Shown: one piece after another, positions 35,100 to 43,919 of the stretch
How positions within the stretch are numbered: the stretch's first letter is position 1
Layout of the letters: the number at the start of each line of letters is the position of its first letter
NCBI RefSeq assembly: GCF_038443385.1
Contig: NZ_CP151726.1
Location: 7,068,001 to 7,132,000 of the forward strand
Direction: 5' to 3'
Origin: Stieleria varia
Lineage (GTDB): Bacteria > Planctomycetota > Planctomycetia > Pirellulales > Pirellulaceae
DNA length: 64,000 nucleotides
The notes under the pieces: generated by a model
Told to the model about the DNA's origin: nothing
Seen by the model: only the letters and a program-made list of their open reading frames with translations
Databases searched by the model: none
Made by a program: the position numbers and the translations under genes

Positions 35100-36269
35100 G
35101 TGGAAAACCGCTTCGCAAACCTCCCCGTCCATTCCGCTCAATATGCGGTGCAAGCGATCGATGCCGTCTTGGCCGATGCGATCACCTCCAAAGCGAGCGA
35201 TATCCATTTGCAGCCGCGTGCCGATGGCTGGGAAGTGCTGTATCGAATCGATGGCGTGCTGGCTCCGGTCGGCGCGCTTGCCCGGCACAGTGATTGCGAT
35301 CCCGTCACGCGGTTGATGGTCCTGGCGGGGCTGCCGACTTATCGCGACACCCAGCCGATGGAAGGCCGGTTGAACTGGACATCGTCGACGGTCGCGACCG
35401 AAAACGATGGCGATGTGTCGATGCGACTGGGGGTCTTTCCCAGCGTCCACGGACCGCGAGCCGTTGTCCGGCTGTTGCGTCGCAACGACCAGTTCGACTC
35501 CATCGAGTCACTGGGATTGCCCGACCGTGTTCGCGAGCAACTGATCACGATGAGCGAGCGAACAAGTGGCGCGGTGCTGTTGGCGGGGCCGGCCGGTAGC
35601 GGCAAGACGACGACGATGTACGCGATGTTGCGTCGTATTGCAGGCATGCGTCCTCGACGCAGTGTGGTCACGATCGAAGATCCGGTGGAATCGCTGATCG
35701 ATTCGATCAGTCAAAGCGAGATCAATCGCGGCGGCGGGATGACGCTGGCAAGCGCATTGCGAAGCGCCGTCAGGCAAGACAGTGAAGTGTTGCTGGTCAG
35801 CGAAATCCGCGATCCGGAAACCGCCCAAGCCGTGATGCAAGCGTCCTTGACCGGTCACTTGATTTTTTCATCCATCCACGCGGGCGACATCCCTGCGGCG
35901 CTGCGACGTCTGGTGCAGTTCGGTGTTCCCCCGCATGCGATCCGTAGCGGGATCGGCGCGGTCGTCTGTCAACGCTTGCTGAGACGTCTGTGTTCGTCGT
36001 GTCACGGCAACGGTTGCGATGCATGCTCGGACACCGGCTATCATGGCCGATTGCCGATCGCCGGCGCGCTGACGCTCGACGGCATCGACCCGATCGGCGA
36101 CGCGTTGGCCGACAGCTTGGAGCGAGGTGACTCACTGGGTGCGATGCGTCAGTGCATGGTCGATGCGGCCGCCAGCAGCGGGATGGATGATCTGCGATCC
36201 TGTGCGGAGTCGTATGTCCAGCAAGGCTGGACGGACGAGAAAGAGGTCTACCGCGTGCTGGGTGGTTAG
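35100..36269 (+). CDS. GspE/PilB-type secretion ATPase
   Basis: A 389-residue ATPase of the type II secretion / type IV pilus superfamily. Seen: N2-type domain with ASDIHLQPRADGWEVLYRID and MRLGVFPSVHGPRAVVRLL, Walker A GPAGSGKTTT, Asp box RSVVTIEDPVE, Walker B EVLLVSEIRDPETA, His box LTGHLIFSSIHAGD, and a tetracysteine zinc site CSSCHGNGCDAC near the C-terminus, as in GspE. The N1 domain is absent, giving a shorter protein. The Walker B Gly before GEIRD is Ser here. The start is GTG at 35100; no better start is in frame before the homology begins. No other secretion genes are adjacent, so it is an orphan of its system. Confidence 0.9.
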   Translation: MENRFANLPVHSAQYAVQAIDAVLADAITSKASDIHLQPRADGWEVLYRIDGVLAPVGALARHSDCDPVTRLMVLAGLPTYRDTQPMEGRLNWTSSTVATENDGDVSMRLGVFPSVHGPRAVVRLLRRNDQFDSIESLGLPDRVREQLITMSERTSGAVLLAGPAGSGKTTTMYAMLRRIAGMRPRRSVVTIEDPVESLIDSISQSEINRGGGMTLASALRSAVRQDSEVLLVSEIRDPETAQAVMQASLTGHLIFSSIHAGDIPAALRRLVQFGVPPHAIRSGIGAVVCQRLLRRLCSSCHGNGCDACSDTGYHGRLPIAGALTLDGIDPIGDALADSLERGDSLGAMRQCMVDAAASSGMDDLRSCAESYVQQGWTDEKEVYRVLGG

Positions 36270-36274
36270 CCGAG

Positions 36275-36407
36275 CTAGTGCATCGTCCGGTCTTGATTTT
36301 GGGGTTAGCCGTTTTGGCGTTAGCCACGGTTGTGTCACGAAAACCGTGGCTAACGCTAAAACGGCTCATCTACCGAACCCACGTTCTAAGACTGGACGAT
36401 GCACTAG
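36275..36407. repeat. MITE-like element, basic copy
   Basis: 133 bp with inverted ends CTAGTGCATCGTCCGGTC and GACTGGACGATGCACTAG, enclosing a single 44-bp unit and the AGCCGTTTTGGCGTTAGCCA hairpin (one arm mismatch, GCT for GCC). It starts six bases past the stop of the ATPase gene. Confidence 0.9.
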
Positions 36408-36749
36408 TGAGCCGACGGGCTAGCGGGCTGTTGATTTAGTGAGCCGCGACGCGTAAGCGGCCGGGCCTACCGCATTGCCCGGTGCCTTACGGACCACGGC
36501 TCACCCTTGCGTTCCCAATTTCGATTAAATCAACGGCCCGCTAGCCCGGATGTTTCCTAACCCGACGCGTAAGCGAGGGATTGTGCTGTGTGTCTCTTGC
36601 TTATCCCTCGCTTACGCGTCGGGTTGTGAAAAACAATCTGTATTTCCCTCGCATTCGCCTAAACGGCTAGGCCGGATATTGCATCAGCCGCTGCGCGATA
36701 GCGTCCGGTTCCCGTGTTTTGTCGTGTGATTCGACTGAAACATGACCCG
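36408..36749. repeat. Stacked inverted repeats (two nested pairs) and family half-site
   Basis: Two pairs of inverted repeats follow each other. CGGGCTAGCGGGCTGTTGAT.. (36416-36438) pairs with 36526-36548 (22 of 23), enclosing GTGAGCCGCGACGCGTAAGC. AACCCGACGCGTAAGCGAGG.. (36559-36581) pairs perfectly over 23 bases with 36603-36625 around a 21-base loop. A half copy of the ATCAGCCGC..CCGGTTC palindrome (36683-36711) follows. No gene. Confidence 0.8.
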
Positions 36750-37811
36750 CTACGACGTGGCGACGGCTTGCTTTTGCTCTTCGGCTTGAATCATCTGGGT
36801 CAGGATGTCATGGAGCGAGACGCGGATGTCCCAGTCGGGATAGTCGCGACGAAGTTTTGCGAGGTTGCTGATGTAGCAAATGTGATCGCCTTTGCGATTG
36901 TCATCGCCGAGCGCGTAGTTGATTTTGTGTCCGCCGATTTCTTCGATCATCGAGATGCATTCCAGCACGCTGGCTGCGTTGTCGCGTCCGCCGCCGATGT
37001 TGTACACCTCGCCCGGTCGTGGATTCTTTGAGAACGCTTCAAAGGCTTTGACCACATCGCTGCATTCGATCTGATCGCGAACCTGTTTTCCTTTGTAGCC
37101 AAAGATCGTGTAGGGCTTGCCGGTCACGGCGACGTGAACGAGATAGCTGAGGAATCCGTGAAGTTCGACGCCGCTGTGGCTGGCACCGGTCAAACAGCCG
37201 CCGCGGAACACACCGGTCTTGAGTCCAAAGTAGCGACCGTATTCTTGAGCCAACACGTCGGCGGCGGTCTTGCTGGCACCGAACAAAGAGTGCATGGTCT
37301 GGTCGATGCGGCACGACTCATCGATCCCGTCATAGTCTTCGTCGCGAGCGTACTCCCATCGCGTGTCGAGTTCTTTCAGCGGCAGTTCGTTGGGCGCGTC
37401 ACCGTAAACCTTGTTGGTGCTCATGTGACAGAACACGGCGTCAGGTGCGAATTGCCGGGTGGCTTCCAACAAGTTCAGCGTTCCGTTCGCGTTGACTTCG
37501 AAGTCCAGGAACGGGATCGCGGCAGCTTTGTCGTGCGACGGTTGCGCCGCGCAGTGAATGATCAGATCGGGTGTTTCGTTCTTGAACAAGTCCAAGATCT
37601 TGTCTTTGTCGCGAATGTCGATTGACACGGTGCGAAAATTCTTTGTCTCGGACTCAAGCCGACTTTGATTCCACTTGGTGCTGCCTGCGGCGCCAAAGAA
37701 GGTGGCTCGCATGTCGTTGTCGATCCCGATGACTTCGTCGCCCGCGGCATCCCAATGACGCACCGCTGCCGAACCGATCAAACCGCTGGATCCCGTCACA
37801 ATCACTCGCAT
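36750..37811 (-). CDS. NAD-dependent sugar-nucleotide epimerase, CDP-paratose 2-epimerase-like
   Basis: A 353-residue short-chain-type (extended SDR) enzyme. Nucleotide-binding GSSGLIGSAA at the N-terminus, GIDND for the ribose, DIRDKDKILDLF, CAAQPSHD and MSTNKVYGDAPNELPL are typical of CDP-paratose/tyvelose epimerases. So is the block MHSLFGASKTAADVLAQEYG with GVFRGGCLTGASHSG and GYKGKQVRDQI. Note that the usual catalytic Tyr of YxxxK is Phe (SLFGASK). Such enzymes act on nucleotide sugars for surface glycans. No other glycan genes are adjacent; the downstream and upstream regions are repeat-rich. Confidence 0.87.
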   Translation of the reverse strand: MRVIVTGSSGLIGSAAVRHWDAAGDEVIGIDNDMRATFFGAAGSTKWNQSRLESETKNFRTVSIDIRDKDKILDLFKNETPDLIIHCAAQPSHDKAAAIPFLDFEVNANGTLNLLEATRQFAPDAVFCHMSTNKVYGDAPNELPLKELDTRWEYARDEDYDGIDESCRIDQTMHSLFGASKTAADVLAQEYGRYFGLKTGVFRGGCLTGASHSGVELHGFLSYLVHVAVTGKPYTIFGYKGKQVRDQIECSDVVKAFEAFSKNPRPGEVYNIGGGRDNAASVLECISMIEEIGGHKINYALGDDNRKGDHICYISNLAKLRRDYPDWDIRVSLHDILTQMIQAEEQKQAVATS

Positions 37812-38133
37812 GGAACTTCACTTCACCGAATCGAGAGTCAAAAAATATCACCGAACCCCGCGCAACAGACGTTTGGTTGAACGGGCTGCCTGGGACCGCC
37901 GCAGGAACGCATCCTTAACAAATGGCGTCGTGGATTTCGCCAGAAATCCTGTGCGAGAGGAATTCTGGCGAATGCCACTACCAAGTGCATCAACGGCCGA
38001 TCCAGGATCGCCGTCATTGTAATTGAGCAGATTTGCAAAGCGGGATCAGGTGAGGGAAAAGCAGGCAGTGCGATTTCGCGTGCCGTCAAAATCGGCATAA
38101 AGCCCAGCGACCGCCCCTTACGCCTCGAGCCAC
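37812..38133. other. Divergent intergenic region with one small palindrome
   Basis: 322 bases between divergent genes. TTCGCCAGAA (37936-37945) and TTCTGGCGAA (37963-37972) form a 10-bp perfect stem with a 17-base loop, a motif type I recall as common in Rhodopirellula. Nothing else is evident. Confidence 0.6.
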
Positions 38134-39477
38134 GTGGGAACCTGCCCGAACAGTCGTTACATTGACCACCCCATCATTCACCAACAGGACACGGATCCAT
38201 TGTCACATTCATCTGAACCTGACGTGACTTCACCCGAAGTCATCATCATCGGCGGCGGTCTCGCCGGGCTGACTTGTGCCAACGCGTTGACTCAAGCCGG
38301 CAAGTCGGTGGCGGTTTTGGAAGCGACCGATCGTGTGGGGGGACGCGTCCGCAGCGATGTCGTCGACGGGTTTGTTTTGGACCATGGTTTCCAGGTTTTA
38401 CTCACCGCTTACCCCGCTTGTCGCCAGTGGTTGGACTATGACGCTTTGAAACTGCGGTCGTTCCAACCGGGGGCGTTGGTGCGTGTCGCCGGTCGATTCG
38501 CGACACTTGCCGACCCATGGCGTCGCCCCGCTGCCGCGATCCAGACGGCGCTGAGTCCTGTCGGCAGCCTTGGGGACAAGCTCCGCATTGCAAAACTGCG
38601 TCGTGAGAGTCGCCGAGGCGATCTGGAAACGATCTATCAGCGTCCGGGCGTCTCGACGTTGCAGCGATTGCAAGCTGGCGGTTTCTCGGAAACGATGATC
38701 GATCGATTCTTTCGCCCGTTCCTCGGTGGAGTATTCTTGGACGAATCGCTGGAAACTTCGTCGCGAATGTTGGAGTTCGTGTTTCGCATGTTCGCCGAAG
38801 GAGACGTTGCGGTTCCGGCCGAAGGAATGGGAGCGATCCCAAGACAACTTGCTGAGAAATTGCCCAGGGGTAGCGTGCGATTGCGAACCACTGTGGCGGC
38901 TATCCGGGACGGTCAAGTTCACTTGACCGACGAATCGGTGATGAATGCGTCGCACATCGTCGTTGCAACGGAAAGCAACGCAGCGGCGCGGTTGCTCGGC
39001 CTGGAGTCGTTGACGACGCCTTGGGCCAGTGCCAGCACGTTTTACTACGCGGCAGATTTGATGCAGGAAAAACGTCCTGTGTTGATGTTGCGTGGGGATG
39101 AAAGCGGCCCGGTGCAGACGGCCGTTGTCATGAGTGACGTTGCACCCGAGTATGCACCGACGGGCAAGTCGTTGATTTCGGTGAACGTCGGCGATGAATT
39201 CAATTTGGATGATCCGGCCGATTTGGACGTCCAGATACGTCGGCAATTGAACGCTTGGTTTGGCGGCACGACGGAGCGATGGAGATTGCTGTGTCGCTAC
39301 GACGTGCCGTTCGGATTACCCAAGACATCGCTTGACCCGGTGCTGGCATCGGTGAGTGCAGCGGATTTCGGAGGTCCGTCCAACGTGTACCTGTGCGGCG
39401 ACCATCGTGAGACGCCCAGTATTCAAGGGGCGATGAACAGCGGGATGCGCGCGGCGAATGCGATCCTGACGCGATAG
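38134..39477 (+). CDS. FAD-dependent oxidoreductase (amine oxidase / protoporphyrinogen-oxidase fold)
   Basis: A 447-residue flavoprotein. The dinucleotide motif VIIIGGGLAGLTCANALTQA with downstream VLEATDRVGGRVRSD is the classic GxGxxG-(x)n-E plus GGR pattern of the NAD(P)/FAD amine-oxidase superfamily. DHGFQVLLTAYPACR, a substrate-side PFLGGVFLDESLETSSRM segment, and the C-terminal VYLCGDHRETPSIQGAMNSG (FAD-binding GD...GA) complete the fold. The substrate is unknown; carotenoid-type or phytoene-desaturase-like chemistry is possible. The start is uncertain: GTG 38134 has 34 extra residues, while TTG 38200 lies nearer the domain. Confidence 0.87.
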   Translation: MGTCPNSRYIDHPIIHQQDTDPLSHSSEPDVTSPEVIIIGGGLAGLTCANALTQAGKSVAVLEATDRVGGRVRSDVVDGFVLDHGFQVLLTAYPACRQWLDYDALKLRSFQPGALVRVAGRFATLADPWRRPAAAIQTALSPVGSLGDKLRIAKLRRESRRGDLETIYQRPGVSTLQRLQAGGFSETMIDRFFRPFLGGVFLDESLETSSRMLEFVFRMFAEGDVAVPAEGMGAIPRQLAEKLPRGSVRLRTTVAAIRDGQVHLTDESVMNASHIVVATESNAAARLLGLESLTTPWASASTFYYAADLMQEKRPVLMLRGDESGPVQTAVVMSDVAPEYAPTGKSLISVNVGDEFNLDDPADLDVQIRRQLNAWFGGTTERWRLLCRYDVPFGLPKTSLDPVLASVSAADFGGPSNVYLCGDHRETPSIQGAMNSGMRAANAILTR

Positions 39478-39540
39478 AGCACTCGGCGAAGCACGTTGCG
39501 CTATCAAACGCTCGGTGGTGTCATACGCCCTGAGTTCATG

Positions 39541-39635
39541 TTTTCGTTCCATGCATCGCAATCAGAGTGAGCCTCAGGCGCTAGCCGTGGGCCGGCACCA
39601 CAATTCGCCACAGGCCCACGGCTAGCGCCTGAGGC
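39541..39635. repeat. Lone diverged copy of the 166-bp repeat's palindromic part
   Basis: TTTTCGTTCCATGCATCGCA followed by the AGTGAGCCTCAGGCGCTAGC palindrome, with a few changes in the loop (GCCGGCACCACAATTCGCCAC). It lacks the CACGAGCTGCGCCGGCAG tail of the 26505-27488 units. This shows the palindrome with its lead is a dispersed element of which one copy was amplified in tandem. Confidence 0.9.
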
Positions 39636-39672
39636 TCACTGTCCTTGTCGCTCGAAACCTATTCGTTTCCAC

Positions 39673-40473
39673 TCAAGCGTTGTCGATCGCCGAGCGCAGC
39701 TCGCGTACAAACTGGGCGACTCTTTGGGGGGCTGTCGTTCCGTGTTCTTCGGCGGCGATGCGACGTACGACGGCCGAGCCGACGATCAGTCCGTCGGCCA
39801 CCGGGGCCAGCTTGGCTGCCGTTTCGGGGCCGCTGATCCCAAAGCCGATGCAGATCGGCAAGTCGGTTTCGCCACGCAGCCAAGTCACGCTGTCGGTCAA
39901 CTCCGGCGGCAGCTCGGTTCGTTCGCCCGTGATGCCGGTGACCGAAACGTAATACAAGAACCCGGAGGACGAATTGGCGATCCGCACCTGACGCTCACGT
40001 GGCGTCGTGGGTGTGACCAATTGGATCAGGCTAAAGTCTTCGCCACGGCAAACCGCGGACAACTCATCTGCTTCCTCGACCAGCAAGTCCGGAACGATCG
40101 CGCCGCAGTACCCTGCCGCCTTGGCCTTGGACACGTACTGGGTCAAGCCGACGCGATGGATGATGGCGTAACTGACCATGGTGACCAAAGGCATCGTGAT
40201 GTCCTTGGTGACTTGATGGCCTAGGTCGATCGCGTGTTGCAGTTTGAAGCCGTTGTCCAGCGCTCGCTGATAGGACGCTTGGATCACCGGTCCGTCGGCG
40301 ATCGGATCGCTGTAGGGGATGCCGATTTCGCAAAGGTTGGCGCCTGCATCGGGCAGTTCACGCAAGATCGCTGCGGTGGTTTCGACATCGGGATCACCCG
40401 CGGTCAAAAAGGGCATCAGCGCTTTCGTGCCAGACGATTTGAGTTGTTTGAAAAGTTTGTCGACGGAGGACAT
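39673..40473 (-). CDS. trpA: Tryptophan synthase alpha subunit
   Basis: A 266-residue cytosolic TIM-barrel enzyme that cleaves indole-3-glycerol phosphate to indole and glyceraldehyde 3-phosphate. Seen: ALMPFLTAGDPDVETT, the active-site Glu and Asp in CEIGIPYSDPIADGPVIQAS, PLVTMVSYAIIHRVG, APVPDLLVEE-like IVPDLLVEEADEL, SSGFLYYVSVTGITGERTEL and ICIGFGISGPETA. Length and motifs are typical. trpB and other trp genes are not beside it, so the operon is dispersed, as is usual in planctomycetes. It is followed downstream by the repeat copy at 39541 and lies just downstream of pgi on the same strand. Confidence 0.97.
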   Translation of the reverse strand: MSSVDKLFKQLKSSGTKALMPFLTAGDPDVETTAAILRELPDAGANLCEIGIPYSDPIADGPVIQASYQRALDNGFKLQHAIDLGHQVTKDITMPLVTMVSYAIIHRVGLTQYVSKAKAAGYCGAIVPDLLVEEADELSAVCRGEDFSLIQLVTPTTPRERQVRIANSSSGFLYYVSVTGITGERTELPPELTDSVTWLRGETDLPICIGFGISGPETAAKLAPVADGLIVGSAVVRRIAAEEHGTTAPQRVAQFVRELRSAIDNA

Positions 40474-40533
40474 GGAGTCGGGGGGATGGAAGTGGGCGTT
40501 GGTTTTCTAAAAGGCAATCAATGCACGAACATA

Positions 40534-41952
40534 TCAGGCTCTGCCGAGGTTTCGGTTCATGTTCTTTTTGTACTGTTCCACACCGGGTTGGCCGTAGGGG
40601 TTGATGCCCAGCAAACGGCCTTCGATCACCGTAGCGATCATCAGCATTTGGAACAGTTGCCCCATCACATGCGTGTCGATTCCAGGCAGCACGATGTCGG
40701 TGGTCGGTCGACCGTCCGCATGCAACGCGTCGTTGGTTCCTTTGATCGCTGCGGCCATGATGTCGGGCAGCGTCTTGTCGGCGATGTCGTTCAATCCGTC
40801 TTGATTGCGATCCGAGTGCCCGACGGGGATCGCGTCGCTGCGGTACGAGTCCACGATCACGTTATTGAATACTTTGTCGTTCGCACCTTGTTGGTGCTGT
40901 TGATGTCGGCTGTGCAAATCACGTGTGTTGACCGTGGTCAGCGGGGTGACGCCCAAGCCGTCTTTGCCGTTGGACTCGGCGAGCAGTTGGTCGTACCACA
41001 TGCCGAGTGACTCGAGAGCTTTGGTCCAAACACTCATCACGCGGATGGTCTTGCCGCGATGCTGGGACAGCAGATGATTGACGGCGACGTATTGCAGCAC
41101 CACGTTGTCGGCGTACTTGGCGGTTTTGAAGTGATCGTTCATCTCGACCGCACCGGCGAGCAATTTCATGCAATCGAGACCCAACATGGCAGCGGGCATC
41201 AATCCGACCGGTGACAGAACGCTGAAGCGTCCGCCGACGCCGTCGGGAACGCTGAAGATTTCTCCGCATCCGATCTCGGTCGCCAGGTCGTGCAGTTTGC
41301 CGCTTTCGCCGGTGACCGGAATGACAAGTCGCGACAACCACTGCGGGGCTTCGTCGCCAAGCGAAGATTCCAAGGTTCGCAAGAACTGGCGGAATGCAGC
41401 AGCCGTTTCCAGTGTGCCGCCGCTCTTGCTGATCACGACGATCGCCCAGCGTTCTTCGGCCGGGGAGTCACCGTAACCGCCGGCGATCAAGCGGTTCATC
41501 AACGCGGCGCTGGCATCGTTGTCGACATTGTTGCCTTCGAAATACATTCGAGGTTTGCTGCCACGAGCGGCGCGGGACAGTTCGTTGTGATAGGGATCGC
41601 AACAAGCGTCCATCATGGCGCGGGCGCCCATGTACGATCCGCCGATCCCCAAGACTGCGGCGGCGTCGAGATGATCGTGCAATCCATTGGCGACTTTGAA
41701 AATCCGGCCCAGTTCGCTCGATTCGCGGTCGGCCTCGTAGGCCGCCAGTTGTTCTTCGGGCAGCCAGAAAAAACGTGCGTCCAACGGTTGCTTTTCCGCA
41801 GGAATATCGCCGCTGTCGTACTGCTCGCGATCCGTCGTCACCATTTCGTCACGCAGTTCACCGAGCCGACCGGCCAAATCATTGATCTGCTGTTGGGTGA
41901 TCCCGTACTCGGGATGAATGCTGCCGGACGGGTCGAATTGGATCAGGGGCAT
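40534..41952 (-). CDS. pgi: Glucose-6-phosphate isomerase
   Basis: A 472-residue glycolytic enzyme converting glucose 6-phosphate and fructose 6-phosphate. SIS-fold motifs: VLGIGGSYMGARAMM, YFEGNNVDNDASAALMNRL, VVISKSGGTLETAAAFR, FSVPDGVGGRFSVLSPVGLM and the catalytic region MSVWTKALESLGMWYDQLLA with ESNGKDG. ATG 41952 (MPLIQFDPSG) is chosen because GGAGAAG lies nine bases upstream; the frame is open 45 bases further. It is shorter than the ~550-residue eukaryotic/enterobacterial form and close to the Gram-positive/short type. The divergent gene encodes phosphoglycerate mutase, so two glycolytic genes share the region. Confidence 0.96.
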   Translation of the reverse strand: MPLIQFDPSGSIHPEYGITQQQINDLAGRLGELRDEMVTTDREQYDSGDIPAEKQPLDARFFWLPEEQLAAYEADRESSELGRIFKVANGLHDHLDAAAVLGIGGSYMGARAMMDACCDPYHNELSRAARGSKPRMYFEGNNVDNDASAALMNRLIAGGYGDSPAEERWAIVVISKSGGTLETAAAFRQFLRTLESSLGDEAPQWLSRLVIPVTGESGKLHDLATEIGCGEIFSVPDGVGGRFSVLSPVGLMPAAMLGLDCMKLLAGAVEMNDHFKTAKYADNVVLQYVAVNHLLSQHRGKTIRVMSVWTKALESLGMWYDQLLAESNGKDGLGVTPLTTVNTRDLHSRHQQHQQGANDKVFNNVIVDSYRSDAIPVGHSDRNQDGLNDIADKTLPDIMAAAIKGTNDALHADGRPTTDIVLPGIDTHVMGQLFQMLMIATVIEGRLLGINPYGQPGVEQYKKNMNRNLGRA

Positions 41953-42262
41953 GGCGGATCTTCTCCAGCGGTTGGACGTCATTGACACAAGCCCCAAGCG
42001 TAATGCATCGGAGGCCGGTCATGCAGGTGTGGCAAACAGAACCAAGTCAGCCCAGAGATGACTGCTGCCCGCCTACCGCTGGCCGTCAGTCAAGATGACC
42101 GTCAAGGTGACCTTATCGCCCCCAATTTGCCGTGTACTGGCTCGCAAAAGCTGTGACCCTTTTCGTTCGTGCCGTTTCTCGACTAGGATTTCGAGCAAAT
42201 GAACCCAGTGGACGTCGTCCTGACCTCTCCGTTTCCCTCCCTCCCATCTGAGAATCGATCCT
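41953..42262. other. Divergent promoter region of pgi and gpmI
   Basis: 310 bases between divergent glycolytic genes. No palindrome, terminator or clear promoter was recognised; it presumably holds both promoters. Confidence 0.5.
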
Positions 42263-43870
42263 GTGACCGAAGTTCGCCGAAAACCCGTGGTTTTGATTGT
42301 TCGAGACGGCTGGGGCGAAAACCCGTTCCCACAATGGGATCACGCCAACGCGATCGTCCAGGCGTCAACCCCCGTCGCCGATGCCCTGACGCAGCAATAT
42401 CCCCACACCCTGATCCACACGTCCGGCGAGGATGTCGGGTTGCCCGATGGAGTGATGGGCAACAGCGAAGTCGGTCACCAAAACATCGGTGCCGGTCGCA
42501 TTGTGGACCAGGAGGTCATGCGGATCACGCGAGCGATTCGCGACGGATCGTTCTTTGAAAAGCCGAGTCTGCTGGGGGCGATCAAGCACATTGAGCAGAC
42601 CGGCGGCAAGCTGCACCTGTTGGGATTGATGTCCGACGGTCGTGTCCACAGCGATTTGGCCCACGCGTTTGCCATGATCGATTTTGCCAAGCAACACGGA
42701 CTGGGCAAAGATCGGTTTGCGATCCACGTCATTACCGATGGTCGCGACACGACGCCTCAAAGTGGACTCGGGTTTGTTCGACAGTTGGAGCAGCACATCG
42801 ACAAACAACAGACCGGTCGCATCGCCAGCGTGATCGGACGCTATTACGCGATGGACCGTGATTTCCGATGGGACCGTGTCGAGGAAGCTTACACGTTGCT
42901 GACCCAAGGCAGTGACACACGCGCCGAGTCCGCCAGTTCGGCCATTCAAGCCTACTACGACAATCCGACAGAGGCCGGGCGATCGGGTGACGAGTTCGTT
43001 CGCGCGACGACGGTCGACGATGGCAGCGGTCCGGTGACGGTGCAACCCGGCGATGCGGTCGTCTTCATGAACTATCGCGGCGACCGACCACGAGAGTTGA
43101 CCAAAGCATTCGTGTACGACGATGCGGCTTGGGCCGGAATCGAAGGCGGCGGTTTTGATCGCGGCAACAAGATCGACAATCTTTTCTTTGCCACCATGGC
43201 TGGCTACGAAACCGGATTGCCGGTGAACGTGATCTTTGACAAACCGGCCAAGATGCCCAATATCCTCGGCGAGTATGTCGAGGGCCTCGGCTTGAATCAG
43301 TTCCGCTGTGCCGAGACCGAAAAGTATCCCCACGTCACGTTTTTCTTCAATGACTACCGTGACGAACCGTTCGGGCACGAACACCGGCAAATGGCGCAAT
43401 CGCCCCGAGACGTCTCGACCTACGACCAAAAGCCTGAGATGTCTGCCGGCGAAGTCGCCGATGCGGTGCTGGCCGACATCGAATCCGGCGAAAGCGAACT
43501 GATCATCGTCAACTTTGCCAACGGTGACATGGTCGGACACACCGGGGTCCTGGCAGCGGCCGTCAAAGCGGTTGAGACCGTGGACGCGTGCGTCGGAAAG
43601 TTGGTCGAAGCGACGTTGGCCAAGGGTGGCTCACTGGTCGTCACGGCAGACCACGGCAACTGCGAACAAATGATTGACCCCGAAACCGGCGGACCGCACA
43701 CCGCGCACACCACCTACGACGTTCCCTTGATCGTGGTGGAAGCAGGCGTCGAAGGCAAAACGCTTCGAGCAGGAGGTCGCTTGGCCGACATCGCTCCCAC
43801 GGTGCTGGCACTGCTCGGTTTGCCCAAACCGGCAGAGATGACCGGCGAAAGTTTGATCGATCTTTCTTGA
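42263..43870 (+). CDS. gpmI: 2,3-bisphosphoglycerate-independent phosphoglycerate mutase
   Basis: A 535-residue Mn-dependent enzyme interconverting 3- and 2-phosphoglycerate. N-terminal VVLIVRDGWGENP holds the first metal Asp; catalytic Ser68 is in PDGVMGNSEVGHQNIGAGRI. HVITDGRDTTPQSGLGFV, ASVIGRYYAMDRDFRWDRVE, MNYRGDRPRELTKAF and the metal-ligand blocks NFANGDMVGHTG and VTADHGNCEQMID are all intact. The start is GTG at 42263, just before the domain. Planctomycetes use this form in glycolysis. The gene is followed, 49 bases on, by the mannonate/keto-gluconate genes, which feed the same central pathway. Confidence 0.97.
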   Translation: MTEVRRKPVVLIVRDGWGENPFPQWDHANAIVQASTPVADALTQQYPHTLIHTSGEDVGLPDGVMGNSEVGHQNIGAGRIVDQEVMRITRAIRDGSFFEKPSLLGAIKHIEQTGGKLHLLGLMSDGRVHSDLAHAFAMIDFAKQHGLGKDRFAIHVITDGRDTTPQSGLGFVRQLEQHIDKQQTGRIASVIGRYYAMDRDFRWDRVEEAYTLLTQGSDTRAESASSAIQAYYDNPTEAGRSGDEFVRATTVDDGSGPVTVQPGDAVVFMNYRGDRPRELTKAFVYDDAAWAGIEGGGFDRGNKIDNLFFATMAGYETGLPVNVIFDKPAKMPNILGEYVEGLGLNQFRCAETEKYPHVTFFFNDYRDEPFGHEHRQMAQSPRDVSTYDQKPEMSAGEVADAVLADIESGESELIIVNFANGDMVGHTGVLAAAVKAVETVDACVGKLVEATLAKGGSLVVTADHGNCEQMIDPETGGPHTAHTTYDVPLIVVEAGVEGKTLRAGGRLADIAPTVLALLGLPKPAEMTGESLIDLS

Positions 43871-43919
43871 TCGATCGTGGGTGCTTTTGTGTCCTATCAC
43901 GTCCAGCTAAACTACCGCC

